A stretch of 13,485 nt of DNA from JBDTLH01 sp039934875 (GCA_039934875.1 JBDTLH010000218.1:1-13485), one strand, 5' to 3'. Positions 1 to 7,816 are shown, counted from the first letter of the stretch. Translations and numbers: made by a program. Notes: generated from the sequence alone by a model not told the origin.

Positions 1-1457
1 TGCTCTATCGGGATTATGGCGAGATCGTGCTCAGCCTCGCCCGCAACCTCGTCTCCGCCGGGTTCCGTCCCGGAGAAGTCATTGCCGTATTCCTCCATAA
101 TTCGTGGGAGTTTGCCATCGCTTACCACGCCGCCAGCCTCGCCGGACTCATTCCCACGCCGCTCAACCCCAATTACCGCGAGCGCGAGGTCCGTTATCAG
201 CTCGCCGATTCCTGCGCCGTCGCGCTCATCACCGACGCGCCCCAGCTCTTCGGTATCTCGCTCGCGGGATTGCCTCATCTGCGCCGTGTGTACACGACTC
301 GCCTTCATGCGCCGGGTACAGATCCCTTCAGTGACCTTCTCGCCACTCGCTCGAATCCCCTTCCTCAAGCGCTCGAAAGCCCGCGGCAAACGATCGCCGC
401 ACTTCCTTACTCCAGCGGCACTACCGGCATGCCAAAAGGCGTCATGCTCTCGCACGAAAACCTGGTTGTCAACTGTCGCCAATTGCTAGTCCCGGGAGAG
501 GCTGCGACCTATACCAGCGGCGATGTGGTGATCGGTTTTCTCCCGCTCTACCATATCTATGGCCTCAACGTGGTACTCAATCCCACGCTGCTGACGGGTG
601 GAACGGTCGTGCTGATGCCGCGCTTTGATATCAGTCAATGCGCGCAGATTGTGAAGCAGGAACAGATCACCTGGCTCAATCTGGTGCCGCCAGTGATGAA
701 CGCCATCTGCGCCGCTGCCGAGCAAGGCTTATTTCCGCGCGCCGGAGAACACCGGATTCGGGGAACGAAATCAGGCGCAGCCCCACTCGCCCCTGACCTG
801 CCCCGCCGCTACACAGAATTAACCGGAATCCCCGTGCGTCAGGGATACGGTATGACCGAAGCGAGCCCTGTTACTCATCTCGGCTATCTTGAAGCCGACC
901 GCTACCGCCCTGCTTCAATCGGGCCCGCCGTCGCCGCCACCGAATGTCGCCTCCTCCGCGAAGACGGAAGTGATTGTGCAACCGGAGAGCCGGGCGAACT
1001 GGTCATGCGCGGACCGCAGTTCATGCTCGGTTACTGGAACAACCGGGAGGAGACCGAATCTGTTTTGCGAGATGGCTGGTACTACTCCGGCGACATCGCC
1101 ACCGCCGATGCCGAGGGCTTCTTCCGCATAGTGGACCGCCGCAAGGAATTGATTAAGTACAAGGGATTCGCGATCGCTCCCGCCGAGATCGAAGCCGTGC
1201 TCCTTGAACATCCCGCCGTGCGCGATTGCGGTGTAATCGGTAAGCGTGATGACGAATGCGGAGAAGTTCCCGTTGCATTCGTCGTGCTCAAAGAATCCCA
1301 GCGCACAAAGCAGGGCGCCTTGCATACGGAATTGCCCGGCTACGTCGCGGAACGCCTGATCAGTTATAAGCAGCCGCGCGAGGTCCGGTTCGTTGAATCC
1401 ATTCCGCGCAATCCCAGCGGTAAAGTTCTGCGGAAGGACCTGCGGGACCGACTATAA
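1..1457 (+). CDS. Acyl-CoA synthetase (AMP-forming), 4-coumarate-CoA ligase-like, 5' partial
   Basis: Adenylate-forming enzyme that activates a carboxylic acid with ATP to an acyl-AMP and then transfers it to coenzyme A. The frame is open to the left edge: the bases before the first possible GTG (position 27) encode LYRDYGEI, typical of this family's N-terminal region, so the real start lies outside the window. Counting from GTG 27, the P-loop PYSSGTTGMPKG is at residues 127-138, LPLYHIYGLN at 172-181, YGMTEA at 274-279, WYYSGD at 351-356, the hinge RRKELIKYKG at 371-380, and the acylation lysine in NPSGKVLRK at K466. All core motifs are intact and the C-terminal domain is complete. HIYGLN resembles the HIYSLN-type segment of plant 4-coumarate-CoA ligases, but the acid substrate (aryl or fatty) cannot be read from sequence. 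No following gene on this strand hints at a pathway. Confidence 0.93.
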   Translation, partial: LYRDYGEIVLSLARNLVSAGFRPGEVIAVFLHNSWEFAIAYHAASLAGLIPTPLNPNYREREVRYQLADSCAVALITDAPQLFGISLAGLPHLRRVYTTRLHAPGTDPFSDLLATRSNPLPQALESPRQTIAALPYSSGTTGMPKGVMLSHENLVVNCRQLLVPGEAATYTSGDVVIGFLPLYHIYGLNVVLNPTLLTGGTVVLMPRFDISQCAQIVKQEQITWLNLVPPVMNAICAAAEQGLFPRAGEHRIRGTKSGAAPLAPDLPRRYTELTGIPVRQGYGMTEASPVTHLGYLEADRYRPASIGPAVAATECRLLREDGSDCATGEPGELVMRGPQFMLGYWNNREETESVLRDGWYYSGDIATADAEGFFRIVDRRKELIKYKGFAIAPAEIEAVLLEHPAVRDCGVIGKRDDECGEVPVAFVVLKESQRTKQGALHTELPGYVAERLISYKQPREVRFVESIPRNPSGKVLRKDLRDRL

Positions 1458-1555
1458 AGAAAGTGGATCGTTGCATCATTGCTCATTCGATCATTGAATG
1501 CCCAAAGCACTATGCTCCAATAACCAATCTGAATGGTTCAATGACTCACTATCTT
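1458..1555. repeat. Convergent intergenic gap with degenerate TCATT-type short repeats and an inverted repeat
   Basis: The 98 bases between the converging ligase and dsbA-like genes are AT-richer than the genes. TCATT occurs at 1476-1480, 1483-1487 and 1491-1495, giving a 7-8 base beat. TCATTGAA (1491-1498) is matched by its perfect inverse TTCAATGA (1537-1544). AACCA (1522-1526) and TGGTT (1534-1538) could form a second small stem. There is no GC-rich stem followed by a T-run, so I do not call an intrinsic terminator. It may still separate the two converging transcripts. Confidence 0.45.
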
Positions 1556-2458
1556 TCACTGCTTCGCCTCAAACTCCACTAGCATCTTCAGCGTCTCATA
1601 CGGTACTTCAGCAAAGCCCACCAGCGGCCGCCCATTAACAAATAACGTCGGAGTACTATTCACTTCGAGCGACATCCCCAAATCGAGTGACTGCTGCACT
1701 CGCCTCGCCGTCGCGGGATCAGCGGCGCAGGCCGCAATTTTGGCGGAATCCAGCCCCTGTGCCTGTACCGCCGCACCCAGCTTCTCAGCGGCATTCTCCG
1801 GCGTAATTTGTTCCTGCTCGGCAAACACCGCATCATTGAACGCGAATCCCTTGTCGCCGCTCGACCGCCCGGCACAATCGGAATACTCCGCGGCCTTCAT
1901 CGCCCAATCATGGATCTGTGCCAGCGGAAATTGCTGATAAACGAGTTTTACGCCGGGCACGTCTTGTTGTAGCTTCTCCACTATCGGCTCCGCCGCTTTG
2001 CAATGCGGACACTGCAGATCGCTGAACTCAACCAGCAAAACCTTTGAGGCCGCTGGCCCCTTAGAAAACCCATTCACCGAGGACAGCAGCTTCGTCCGGT
2101 AATCCGCGAACGGATCGGCTCCGAAGGGAATCATCTTGCCGACAATCGCGTGCCTGCCATCCGCCGTGACAAATATCTCCGTCGTTCTCTGCTCAGTCGC
2201 CAAAACATAGGTGACCGCGGAGATACCCGGCACTTCGGTGGGCTTGATGGAAAGTATCTTCCACTTCACACTAGGATCGAATCCAAACATGCGGCGTAAG
2301 AATGCATTCACCGTCTCTTCCGATGGCGGAGTTGCCGCCGTTCGTTCGGCAGGCGTGCTCCTCACCGCATTGCCTTGCGCAAAAGCGCCAACCGTTAAAA
2401 CGAAAATGAAAATGACCGTCAGCAATATGGCCGATCGTTCATGGGTTTTTCCGTACAT
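1556..2458 (-). CDS. Exported DsbA-like thiol:disulfide oxidoreductase (thioredoxin fold)
   Basis: Predicted periplasmic thiol oxidoreductase of 300 aa. A signal peptide spans about residues 1-28, with a hydrophobic core ILLTVIFIFVLTVGAFA and a likely cut near AFA-QG. Residues about 45-120 form a small N-terminal domain of unclear identity. The DsbA/BdbD-like thioredoxin domain covers about 135-300, with active site CPHC at 150-153 (context VEFSDLQCPHC) and the cis-proline loop STPT at 268-271. Two further cysteines, C195 and C244, could form a structural disulfide inside the helical insert. ATG 2458 has a good ribosome site (AAGGA, 2465-2469 on the minus strand, 6 bases away). That site overlaps the tail of nadE, which ends at 2470, so the two are probably co-transcribed and may be translationally coupled. 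CPHC is the classic DsbA active site, which favours oxidase activity, but an isomerase or reductase role cannot be excluded. Confidence 0.88.
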   Translation of the reverse strand: MYGKTHERSAILLTVIFIFVLTVGAFAQGNAVRSTPAERTAATPPSEETVNAFLRRMFGFDPSVKWKILSIKPTEVPGISAVTYVLATEQRTTEIFVTADGRHAIVGKMIPFGADPFADYRTKLLSSVNGFSKGPAASKVLLVEFSDLQCPHCKAAEPIVEKLQQDVPGVKLVYQQFPLAQIHDWAMKAAEYSDCAGRSSGDKGFAFNDAVFAEQEQITPENAAEKLGAAVQAQGLDSAKIAACAADPATARRVQQSLDLGMSLEVNSTPTLFVNGRPLVGFAEVPYETLKMLVEFEAKQ

Positions 2459-2462
2459 TCCG

Positions 2463-2471
2463 TTTCCTTCT
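2463..2471 (-). promoter_or_regulatory. Ribosome binding site of the dsbA-like gene, overlapping the nadE stop
   Basis: Minus-strand AGAAGGAAA lies here, with AAGGA 6 bases before ATG 2458 and across the nadE stop codon (2470-2472). This supports both the chosen start and coupling to nadE. Confidence 0.6.
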
Positions 2472-4146
2472 ATATTTCGATTTTCGCCGCAATAGGAAAA
2501 CGCCGTCCCGCTCCAAACGCCTTGGCGGTAACCTTTAGAATCGGAGCAGCTTGCTGCCGCTTGTACTCGCTCCGCTCAATCATACGCAACACACGCTCCA
2601 CCACCGCTATATCAACGCTTCGTTCCTCCGCGATCTGGGCTGCGCTTCTGTAACCTTCGACAAAATCCCCGATAATGCCGTCCAGGACTTCATACGGCGG
2701 CAGTGTGTCGGAGTCCCTCTGGTCCGGCCGCAACTCCGCCGAGGGAGGCTTCTCTAAAGTCGCTCTCGGAATCATCTCTCGCTCCCGATTGATCCAGCGC
2801 GCAACCTTATACAACGAAGTCTTCAGGAGGTCCGCAATTGGGGCCAACCCGCCCACCATATCCCCATAGAGGGTGCAGTAGCCAACCGCCATCTCAGACT
2901 TGTTGCCCGTTGCCAGCACCAGCGCGGAATAACGATTGCTCAGCGCCATCAGCAGCGTCCCTCGGATGCGCGACTGTACGTTCTCATAGGTCACATCCGA
3001 TGCGCCAGGCCCATGGTTCCAATCCGCACTCACCGCCGCGAACACTGGCTCGAGCGTTCGCTCATATTCGTCGTAAAGATCGCGAATCGCAGCCGTCTCG
3101 AATCGAATGTTCAAATTCTCTGCCAACGCACGGGCATCGTCCAGGCTTCCTCGCGACGAATACTGGCTCGGCATGCCTACGCCGATAACGCTCTCTTCGC
3201 CCAGCGCATCCACCGCGATACATGCGACCACTGCGGAGTCAATCCCGCCACTTAGTCCCACCAATACCCTCTCGAATCCACACTTGCGCACGTAGTCGCG
3301 CGTGCCCAGCACAATCGCACGATACGTGCACTCTTCGTCGGACCGCGGCCATTCATGTATGTCTCCGGGCCCGTTCGCCTCAGAATCGAACACTACCAGG
3401 TCTTCTTCAAACGATTTTGCCTGCGCCAGCAAAGTACCATCGGCAGCCACCGCAATGCTCGATCCATCGAAGATGAGGCTGTCATTGCCTCCCACCTGAT
3501 TGACCATTACCACCGGCACTTGATGTTGGGCGGCAATCGCGCGCACCAGATCGAGGCGATATTCCTGTTTGCCGGCATGAAATGGAGACGCCGAGATGTT
3601 CACCAGGAAGTCTCCCCCGGCCCGAATCAAATCATCTACTGGATCTACGCTGTACATGCGCCGGACGATGGATTGCTTATCGTTCCAGGCATCTTCACAG
3701 ATGGTCAGCGCAATGTTATGCCCCGGGATGAGCTCCGGAATCAACTGCTGCTTCTGCGCGGCCGCGAAATATCTCTGCTCATCGAAGACGTCATACGTCG
3801 GCAGCAGCATCTTCGACTGCACCATCCGAACTTTGCCGTCCATCAGCACTACCGCCGAATTCATCACCGACTTCCCGGTTTGCGCATGCGCCGGAGTCAC
3901 CGCGCCCACGATGACGCGGATACCGCGCGTCGCCGCCGCAATTTCATCCAGCCGCCGCAGGTTCTTCTCGACCACTGCTGGTACGTCCACCAAATCACGC
4001 GGCGGATATCCCGTGACCGACAACTCGGGAAAAATGACCAGCTCCGCTCCCCGGCTGCGTCCTTTATCGGCAAATGCGATGATTTTGCGCGTGTTGCCAT
4101 CAAGGTCTCCGACGGTTGGATTGATCTGCGCCAGTGCAATCTTCAC
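2470..4146 (-). CDS. nadE: Glutamine-dependent NAD+ synthetase
   Basis: Cytosolic enzyme for the last step of NAD+ synthesis: nicotinic acid adenine dinucleotide is amidated using ATP and ammonia released from glutamine. The 558 aa comprise an N-terminal nitrilase-fold glutaminase (about 1-265) and a C-terminal ATP-pyrophosphatase synthetase (about 270-545). The glutaminase triad is visible: E41 in FPELSVTGYPPRDL, K112 in SKMLLPTYDVFDEQRYF and C150 in LTICEDAW. The synthetase P-loop SGGIDS is at 299-304, followed by ATGNKSEMAVGYCTLYGDM (412-430). The start is GTG 4146: MKIALAQINPTVGDLDGN matches the usual family start, and the frame meets a stop four codons upstream. There is no strong ribosome site before it. 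Length is normal for the two-domain bacterial form. It is the first gene of a unit with the dsbA-like gene, and its promoter should lie in the divergent gap 4147-4308. Confidence 0.97.
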   Translation of the reverse strand: MKIALAQINPTVGDLDGNTRKIIAFADKGRSRGAELVIFPELSVTGYPPRDLVDVPAVVEKNLRRLDEIAAATRGIRVIVGAVTPAHAQTGKSVMNSAVVLMDGKVRMVQSKMLLPTYDVFDEQRYFAAAQKQQLIPELIPGHNIALTICEDAWNDKQSIVRRMYSVDPVDDLIRAGGDFLVNISASPFHAGKQEYRLDLVRAIAAQHQVPVVMVNQVGGNDSLIFDGSSIAVAADGTLLAQAKSFEEDLVVFDSEANGPGDIHEWPRSDEECTYRAIVLGTRDYVRKCGFERVLVGLSGGIDSAVVACIAVDALGEESVIGVGMPSQYSSRGSLDDARALAENLNIRFETAAIRDLYDEYERTLEPVFAAVSADWNHGPGASDVTYENVQSRIRGTLLMALSNRYSALVLATGNKSEMAVGYCTLYGDMVGGLAPIADLLKTSLYKVARWINREREMIPRATLEKPPSAELRPDQRDSDTLPPYEVLDGIIGDFVEGYRSAAQIAEERSVDIAVVERVLRMIERSEYKRQQAAPILKVTAKAFGAGRRFPIAAKIEI

Positions 4147-4308
4147 GTGTTCAGTTTAGCCCAGTAGCTTGCAGTCTGTTCCCGAATGTCCCATCGTCTT
4201 GACGCCTCACCTTCCGGCACCCGCAAAGATGCGGCGCTTGACCGCCGACAGACCCGCTACCGCTGTACACTGTGAATTCCAACCCAAACTATGCCCCACA
4301 GGAGACCC
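4147..4308. promoter_or_regulatory. Divergent intergenic region between nadE and the DUF3467 gene
   Basis: These 162 bases must carry outward promoters for nadE (left) and the DUF3467-glycosyltransferase unit (right). A TACACT box at 4266-4271 could be a plus-strand -10. The nearest good -35 (TTGACC, 4238-4243) is 22 bases upstream of it, which is too far for a normal sigma-70 promoter. I see no clear operator palindrome or terminator. Confidence 0.35.
4300..4305 (+). promoter_or_regulatory. Ribosome binding site that selects ATG 4309
   Basis: AGGAGA lies just before ATG 4309. The earlier in-frame ATG at 4291 has no purine-rich sequence ahead of it, so 4309 is the better start. Confidence 0.6.
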
Positions 4309-4611
4309 ATGTCCACCCCCAATCCGCAGCCCGACTTTCGCATCACTCAGACCGAAGACTACCGCGAGCGCTACGCCAACTCCGTACAGGTGCGCGTCAG
4401 CGTCTGGGACTTCTGCATCTACTTTGGGCTGCTCAAGCAACAGACCGAGCATAATGTCGAGGTGGAAAACCACGCCGCCATCTATCTCAGCCCACAACAG
4501 TCCAAGGCGCTCTATAAAATCCTTGAACAAAACGTAGTCAACTACGAGCAGGCATTCGGAGAGATCAAGCTCGATGCCCGCAATGCCCCGCCCGCCCGCC
4601 CGCTCAACTGA
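4309..4611 (+). CDS. DUF3467 family protein
   Basis: A 100-aa soluble protein that I assign to DUF3467 from its pattern: RYANSVQVRVSVWDFCIYFG (residues 21-40), with the conserved Y-x-N and W-D-F-x-x-x-F-G elements, then HAAIYLSPQQSKALYKIL (55-72) and a helical end. The function of the family is not known to me. There is no signal peptide, membrane segment or DNA-binding motif. The ATG at 4291 would add six residues, but the ribosome site points to 4309. Its last 38 bases overlap the glycosyltransferase reading frame if that gene starts at ATG 4574, so the two are likely co-transcribed. Whether they work together is unknown. The C-terminal tail (PPARPLN) is encoded by a CCCG repeat and is probably not structured. 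Confidence 0.85.
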   Translation: MSTPNPQPDFRITQTEDYRERYANSVQVRVSVWDFCIYFGLLKQQTEHNVEVENHAAIYLSPQQSKALYKILEQNVVNYEQAFGEIKLDARNAPPARPLN

Positions 4612-6163
4612 CGTGCGCCGTGCGCGGGCAGTATCCGCCCTATATCTCCTCATCTTGGCTGGCCTCGTTCTGCTGCACGCTTCCCTGCTGCGGCTCCCTT
4701 ATTTCTGGGATGAGGCCGGTTATTACATCCCTGCCGCGCGCGACTTCTTTCTCCGCCACCAGCTCATCCCCACCTTGACCCTTACCAACGCGCACCCGCC
4801 GTTGCCTTCAATTTATCTCTCACTAGCCTGGTGGGTCTTCGGCTACTCTCCGCTCGTGACCCGTATCTCCATGCTGGTGATCGCGGCATTTGCGCTGCTC
4901 GCCGTCTTCCAGATCGCACGCACTTTGCAGAATGAAATGGTCGCTTGGGCGACTGTGGCCTGCACCGCCCTTTATCCCATCTGGTTCGCGCAGAGCAGCC
5001 TCGCTCATGCCGACCTGCTCGCCGCCTGCTTCACCCTGTGGGGACTCGCCGCCTACTTCCATCGGGACAATAGCCGTTGGCATGCCATCCTGCTTTTCTC
5101 GCTCGCCGCCCTCAGCAAAGAGACTGCACTTATCTTCCCTTTTACACTCGCCTTATTTGAGCAGCTCGCCCCACGGATTCCAGCTCTCAGACGAAATGTG
5201 AATCGTGCGCCGCGTCTCAATCGGTCAATCCTGCTGCTCGTTCCCGTGCTTCCACTCTCGGCATGGTTCGCCTACCATCGCTTGCGTACCGGATACATAT
5301 TTGGCAACCCGGAATTTCTCCGCTACAATCTCGCAACCACACACGCGCCGGTGCGTGTCCTGATCGCTTCGCTGCATCGAGCATGGCAGCTATTCGGACA
5401 CATGGACATGTTCGTCCTCACCATTCTCGCCGTTATTGCGTTGGTATGGGCTCCCGTCACCACCAGGCAGCAGAAGCGGCCGCGAATCGCATTTTCAGCG
5501 CAACTCACCATCGCCGCTCTCGTTCTCGCCAATTGGATCGCCTTTTCGCTTGTAGGTGGAGCACTGCTCACGCGCTATCTTCTCCCGGTGTACCCGCTCA
5601 TCATCCTCATCTTCGTCTCGACACTCTGGAGGCGCTGGCGGCGCTGGCCCATAGCTTTTGCCGTTGTGCTGCTTGCCTTTGTTGCCGCGCTTGTTTGGAA
5701 CCCGCGCTATCGCATCGCACCCGAAGACAATCTGACCTACGCTGACTACATTCGCCTTCACCAAGCCGCCGCCGAATATATTGAGCATCGTCTGCCACAC
5801 TCCATCGTCCTCACCGCCTGGCCCGGCACCGACGAGCTCCAGCGGCCATGGTTGGGATACCTTGATAAACCAGTGCGTACTACCCAGATCGAAGACTTTG
5901 CCCTCCAGCAGATCATGCTCGCCGAGCAAGATTCCGCCGCCTACGACGCCGCCTTCGTCTTCTCCACTAAGTACGGCCCTGGCAACACTATGCTCTCCCA
6001 CTTTCAGTTTTGGGAGCACGCAAACGTTCGTTACTTCGGATTTCACCAAGACCTTCAACCGGAAACCATTGCCAAGCTCCTCGGGGGGAAGGTCGTCTGG
6101 CAGCAACGTCGCGGCGGCCTTTGGGCTGCGGTGATCGTATTTCCCAGGGCAATGGCGGGATGA
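4574..6163 (+). CDS. Integral-membrane GT-C glycosyltransferase (PMT/ArnT-like)
   Basis: Predicted inner-membrane glycosyltransferase that takes sugar from a polyprenyl-phosphate donor and transfers it to an acceptor on the periplasmic side. Its 529 aa contain about ten hydrophobic segments from about residue 20 to 375, then a soluble C-terminal part (about 385-529). The first periplasmic loop carries the GT-C acidic motif FWDEAGYY (D46, E47), followed by TNAHPPLPSIYLSLAWWVFG (71-90). Other family-like pieces are SSLAHADLLAACFTLWGLA (141-159), SKETALIFP (181-189) and LLTRYLLPVYPL (341-352). The start is uncertain: ATG 4574 and ATG 4583 both lie inside the previous gene, and GTG 4613 lies just after that gene's stop. 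The first two sit before a (CCCG)4 tract, the third after it. Donor and acceptor (lipid A, protein or other glycan) cannot be told from sequence. A run of six G is at 6083-6088 near the 3' end. Confidence 0.88.
   Translation: MPAMPRPPARSTDVRRARAVSALYLLILAGLVLLHASLLRLPYFWDEAGYYIPAARDFFLRHQLIPTLTLTNAHPPLPSIYLSLAWWVFGYSPLVTRISMLVIAAFALLAVFQIARTLQNEMVAWATVACTALYPIWFAQSSLAHADLLAACFTLWGLAAYFHRDNSRWHAILLFSLAALSKETALIFPFTLALFEQLAPRIPALRRNVNRAPRLNRSILLLVPVLPLSAWFAYHRLRTGYIFGNPEFLRYNLATTHAPVRVLIASLHRAWQLFGHMDMFVLTILAVIALVWAPVTTRQQKRPRIAFSAQLTIAALVLANWIAFSLVGGALLTRYLLPVYPLIILIFVSTLWRRWRRWPIAFAVVLLAFVAALVWNPRYRIAPEDNLTYADYIRLHQAAAEYIEHRLPHSIVLTAWPGTDELQRPWLGYLDKPVRTTQIEDFALQQIMLAEQDSAAYDAAFVFSTKYGPGNTMLSHFQFWEHANVRYFGFHQDLQPETIAKLLGGKVVWQQRRGGLWAAVIVFPRAMAG
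4587..4602 (+). repeat. Tetranucleotide tract (CCCG)4
   Basis: Four uninterrupted CCCG units lie where the end of the DUF3467 gene overlaps the start of the glycosyltransferase. A gain or loss of one unit would shift both frames: the last residues of the former, and any glycosyltransferase start at 4574 or 4583. Four units is short, so slippage is possible but unproven. Confidence 0.75.
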
Positions 6164-6167
6164 ATAA

Positions 6168-6234
6168 CTGCTGGCCGTTGGCTACTCGCGTGGGAGTGTG
6201 CCGCGTGCCAGCAGCTAAAGGCCAGCAGCAATCC
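6168..6234. repeat. Intergenic degenerate 7-base repeats with competing inverted arms
   Basis: CTGCTGG (6168-6174) is followed in the same 7-base phase by CCGTTGG (6175-6181) and CTACTCG (6182-6188). GCCAGCA occurs at 6207-6213 and again at 6221-6227, exactly 14 bases apart. CTGCTGGCC (6168-6176) is the perfect inverse of GGCCAGCAG (6220-6228), and the nearer copy GCCAGCAG (6207-6214) can pair with the same left arm. No T-run follows, so this is not a standard terminator. It lies between the glycosyltransferase and nrdR. Confidence 0.6.
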
Positions 6235-6237
6235 CCC

Positions 6238-6246
6238 TGTTACAAT
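6238..6246 (+). promoter_or_regulatory. Possible extended -10 promoter of nrdR
   Basis: TG-T-TACAAT (6238-6246) fits an extended -10 element. No good -35 lies 17 bases upstream, which such promoters can tolerate. Transcription would begin near 6253, leaving only about 14 untranslated bases before ATG 6267. I do not see a convincing NrdR box around it. Confidence 0.35.
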
Positions 6247-6266
6247 CAACTGTTCACCTTACCCTC

Positions 6267-6755
6267 ATGAAGTGCCCATTCTGCGGACATCCCGAAGACA
6301 AAGTTGTAGACTCGCGCGAGGTCAAGGAGGGCGAATCCATTCGTCGCCGCCGCGCCTGTCTCAATTGCGACAAGCGCTTCACCACCTACGAGCGCATCGA
6401 TGAAATTCCCTATATGGTCGTAAAGAAGGATGGCCGGCGCGACAAGTTTGAACGTCAGAAGGTGCTCAATGGAATCCTTCACGCCTGCGAAAAGCGTCCC
6501 ATTCCGATGAGCAGCCTGGAGAAGATTGTGGACGAGGTCGAGGGCTATATCATCGACGCACAGGAGCGCGAGCGCACCACTTCCGAGATCGGTGAGCTAA
6601 TCATGTTGCGACTGAAGGAACAAGATACCGTCGCCTATATTCGCTACGCGTCAGTCTATCGAGACTTCAAGGACGTGAATGAATTTAAGCGGGAACTGGA
6701 ACAATTACTGCACGGCCGGATAGACCCCCGACTTCAGTCCGGGGATAAGAACTAA
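6267..6755 (+). CDS. nrdR: Transcriptional repressor NrdR
   Basis: Zinc-ribbon/ATP-cone repressor that senses adenine nucleotides and represses ribonucleotide reductase genes. The zinc ribbon is complete: CPFC (C3, C6) and CLNC (C31, C34) with the basic stretch SIRRRRA (24-30) between, which belongs to the DNA-binding face. The ATP-cone runs from about 49 to 139 (start VVKKDGRRDKFERQK). The start is secure because MKCPFCG is the near-universal NrdR N-terminus. The bases before it (accttaccctc) lack a ribosome site, so translation may rely on a very short leader. At 162 aa it is slightly long. The last dozen residues (about HGRIDPRLQSGDKN) are encoded by a GC-rich hairpin that looks like an intergenic repeat. 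No ribonucleotide reductase gene is in the window, so its targets are elsewhere. The isocitrate dehydrogenase begins 41 bases downstream. Confidence 0.97.
   Translation: MKCPFCGHPEDKVVDSREVKEGESIRRRRACLNCDKRFTTYERIDEIPYMVVKKDGRRDKFERQKVLNGILHACEKRPIPMSSLEKIVDEVEGYIIDAQERERTTSEIGELIMLRLKEQDTVAYIRYASVYRDFKDVNEFKRELEQLLHGRIDPRLQSGDKN
6725..6744. repeat. REP-like hairpin in the 3' end of nrdR
   Basis: CCCC (6726-6729) plus GAC (6730-6732) pairs with GTC (6737-6739) plus GGGG (6741-6744), with C6740 bulged and a TTCA loop. The palindrome around ACTTCAGT resembles short interspersed palindromes found between bacterial genes, but here it is translated as the NrdR tail. There is no T-run, so it is a poor intrinsic terminator. 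I find no second copy in the window. Confidence 0.55.
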
Positions 6756-6796
6756 CCCATAATGCGGTTTTTGGCCGCTGAACGACAATCAAAATT

Positions 6797-7798
<1,002 letters not shown>

Positions 7799-7816
<18 letters not shown>

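Noticed and set aside
3355..4167. 270-codon plus-strand open frame opposite nadE
   Set aside because: Antisense to a well-supported enzyme; translation is rich in H, R and Q with no recognisable domain.
4238..4271. TTGACC plus TACACT as a promoter for the DUF3467 gene
   Set aside because: The boxes are 22 bases apart, outside the usual 16-18 range, so I list the gap only as a general regulatory region.
6083..6088. G6 run in the glycosyltransferase as a phase-variation site
   Set aside because: Six bases is short, and a shift here would alter only about the last 27 residues; it is common in GC-rich genes.
5495..6106. 203-codon minus-strand open frame opposite the glycosyltransferase
   Set aside because: Glycine- and glutamate-rich shadow translation opposite a multi-spanning membrane protein; no support.
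6764..6778. GCGG-loop-CCGC as a terminator between nrdR and isocitrate dehydrogenase
   Set aside because: The stem is only 4 bp and the T-run lies in the loop, not after the stem.
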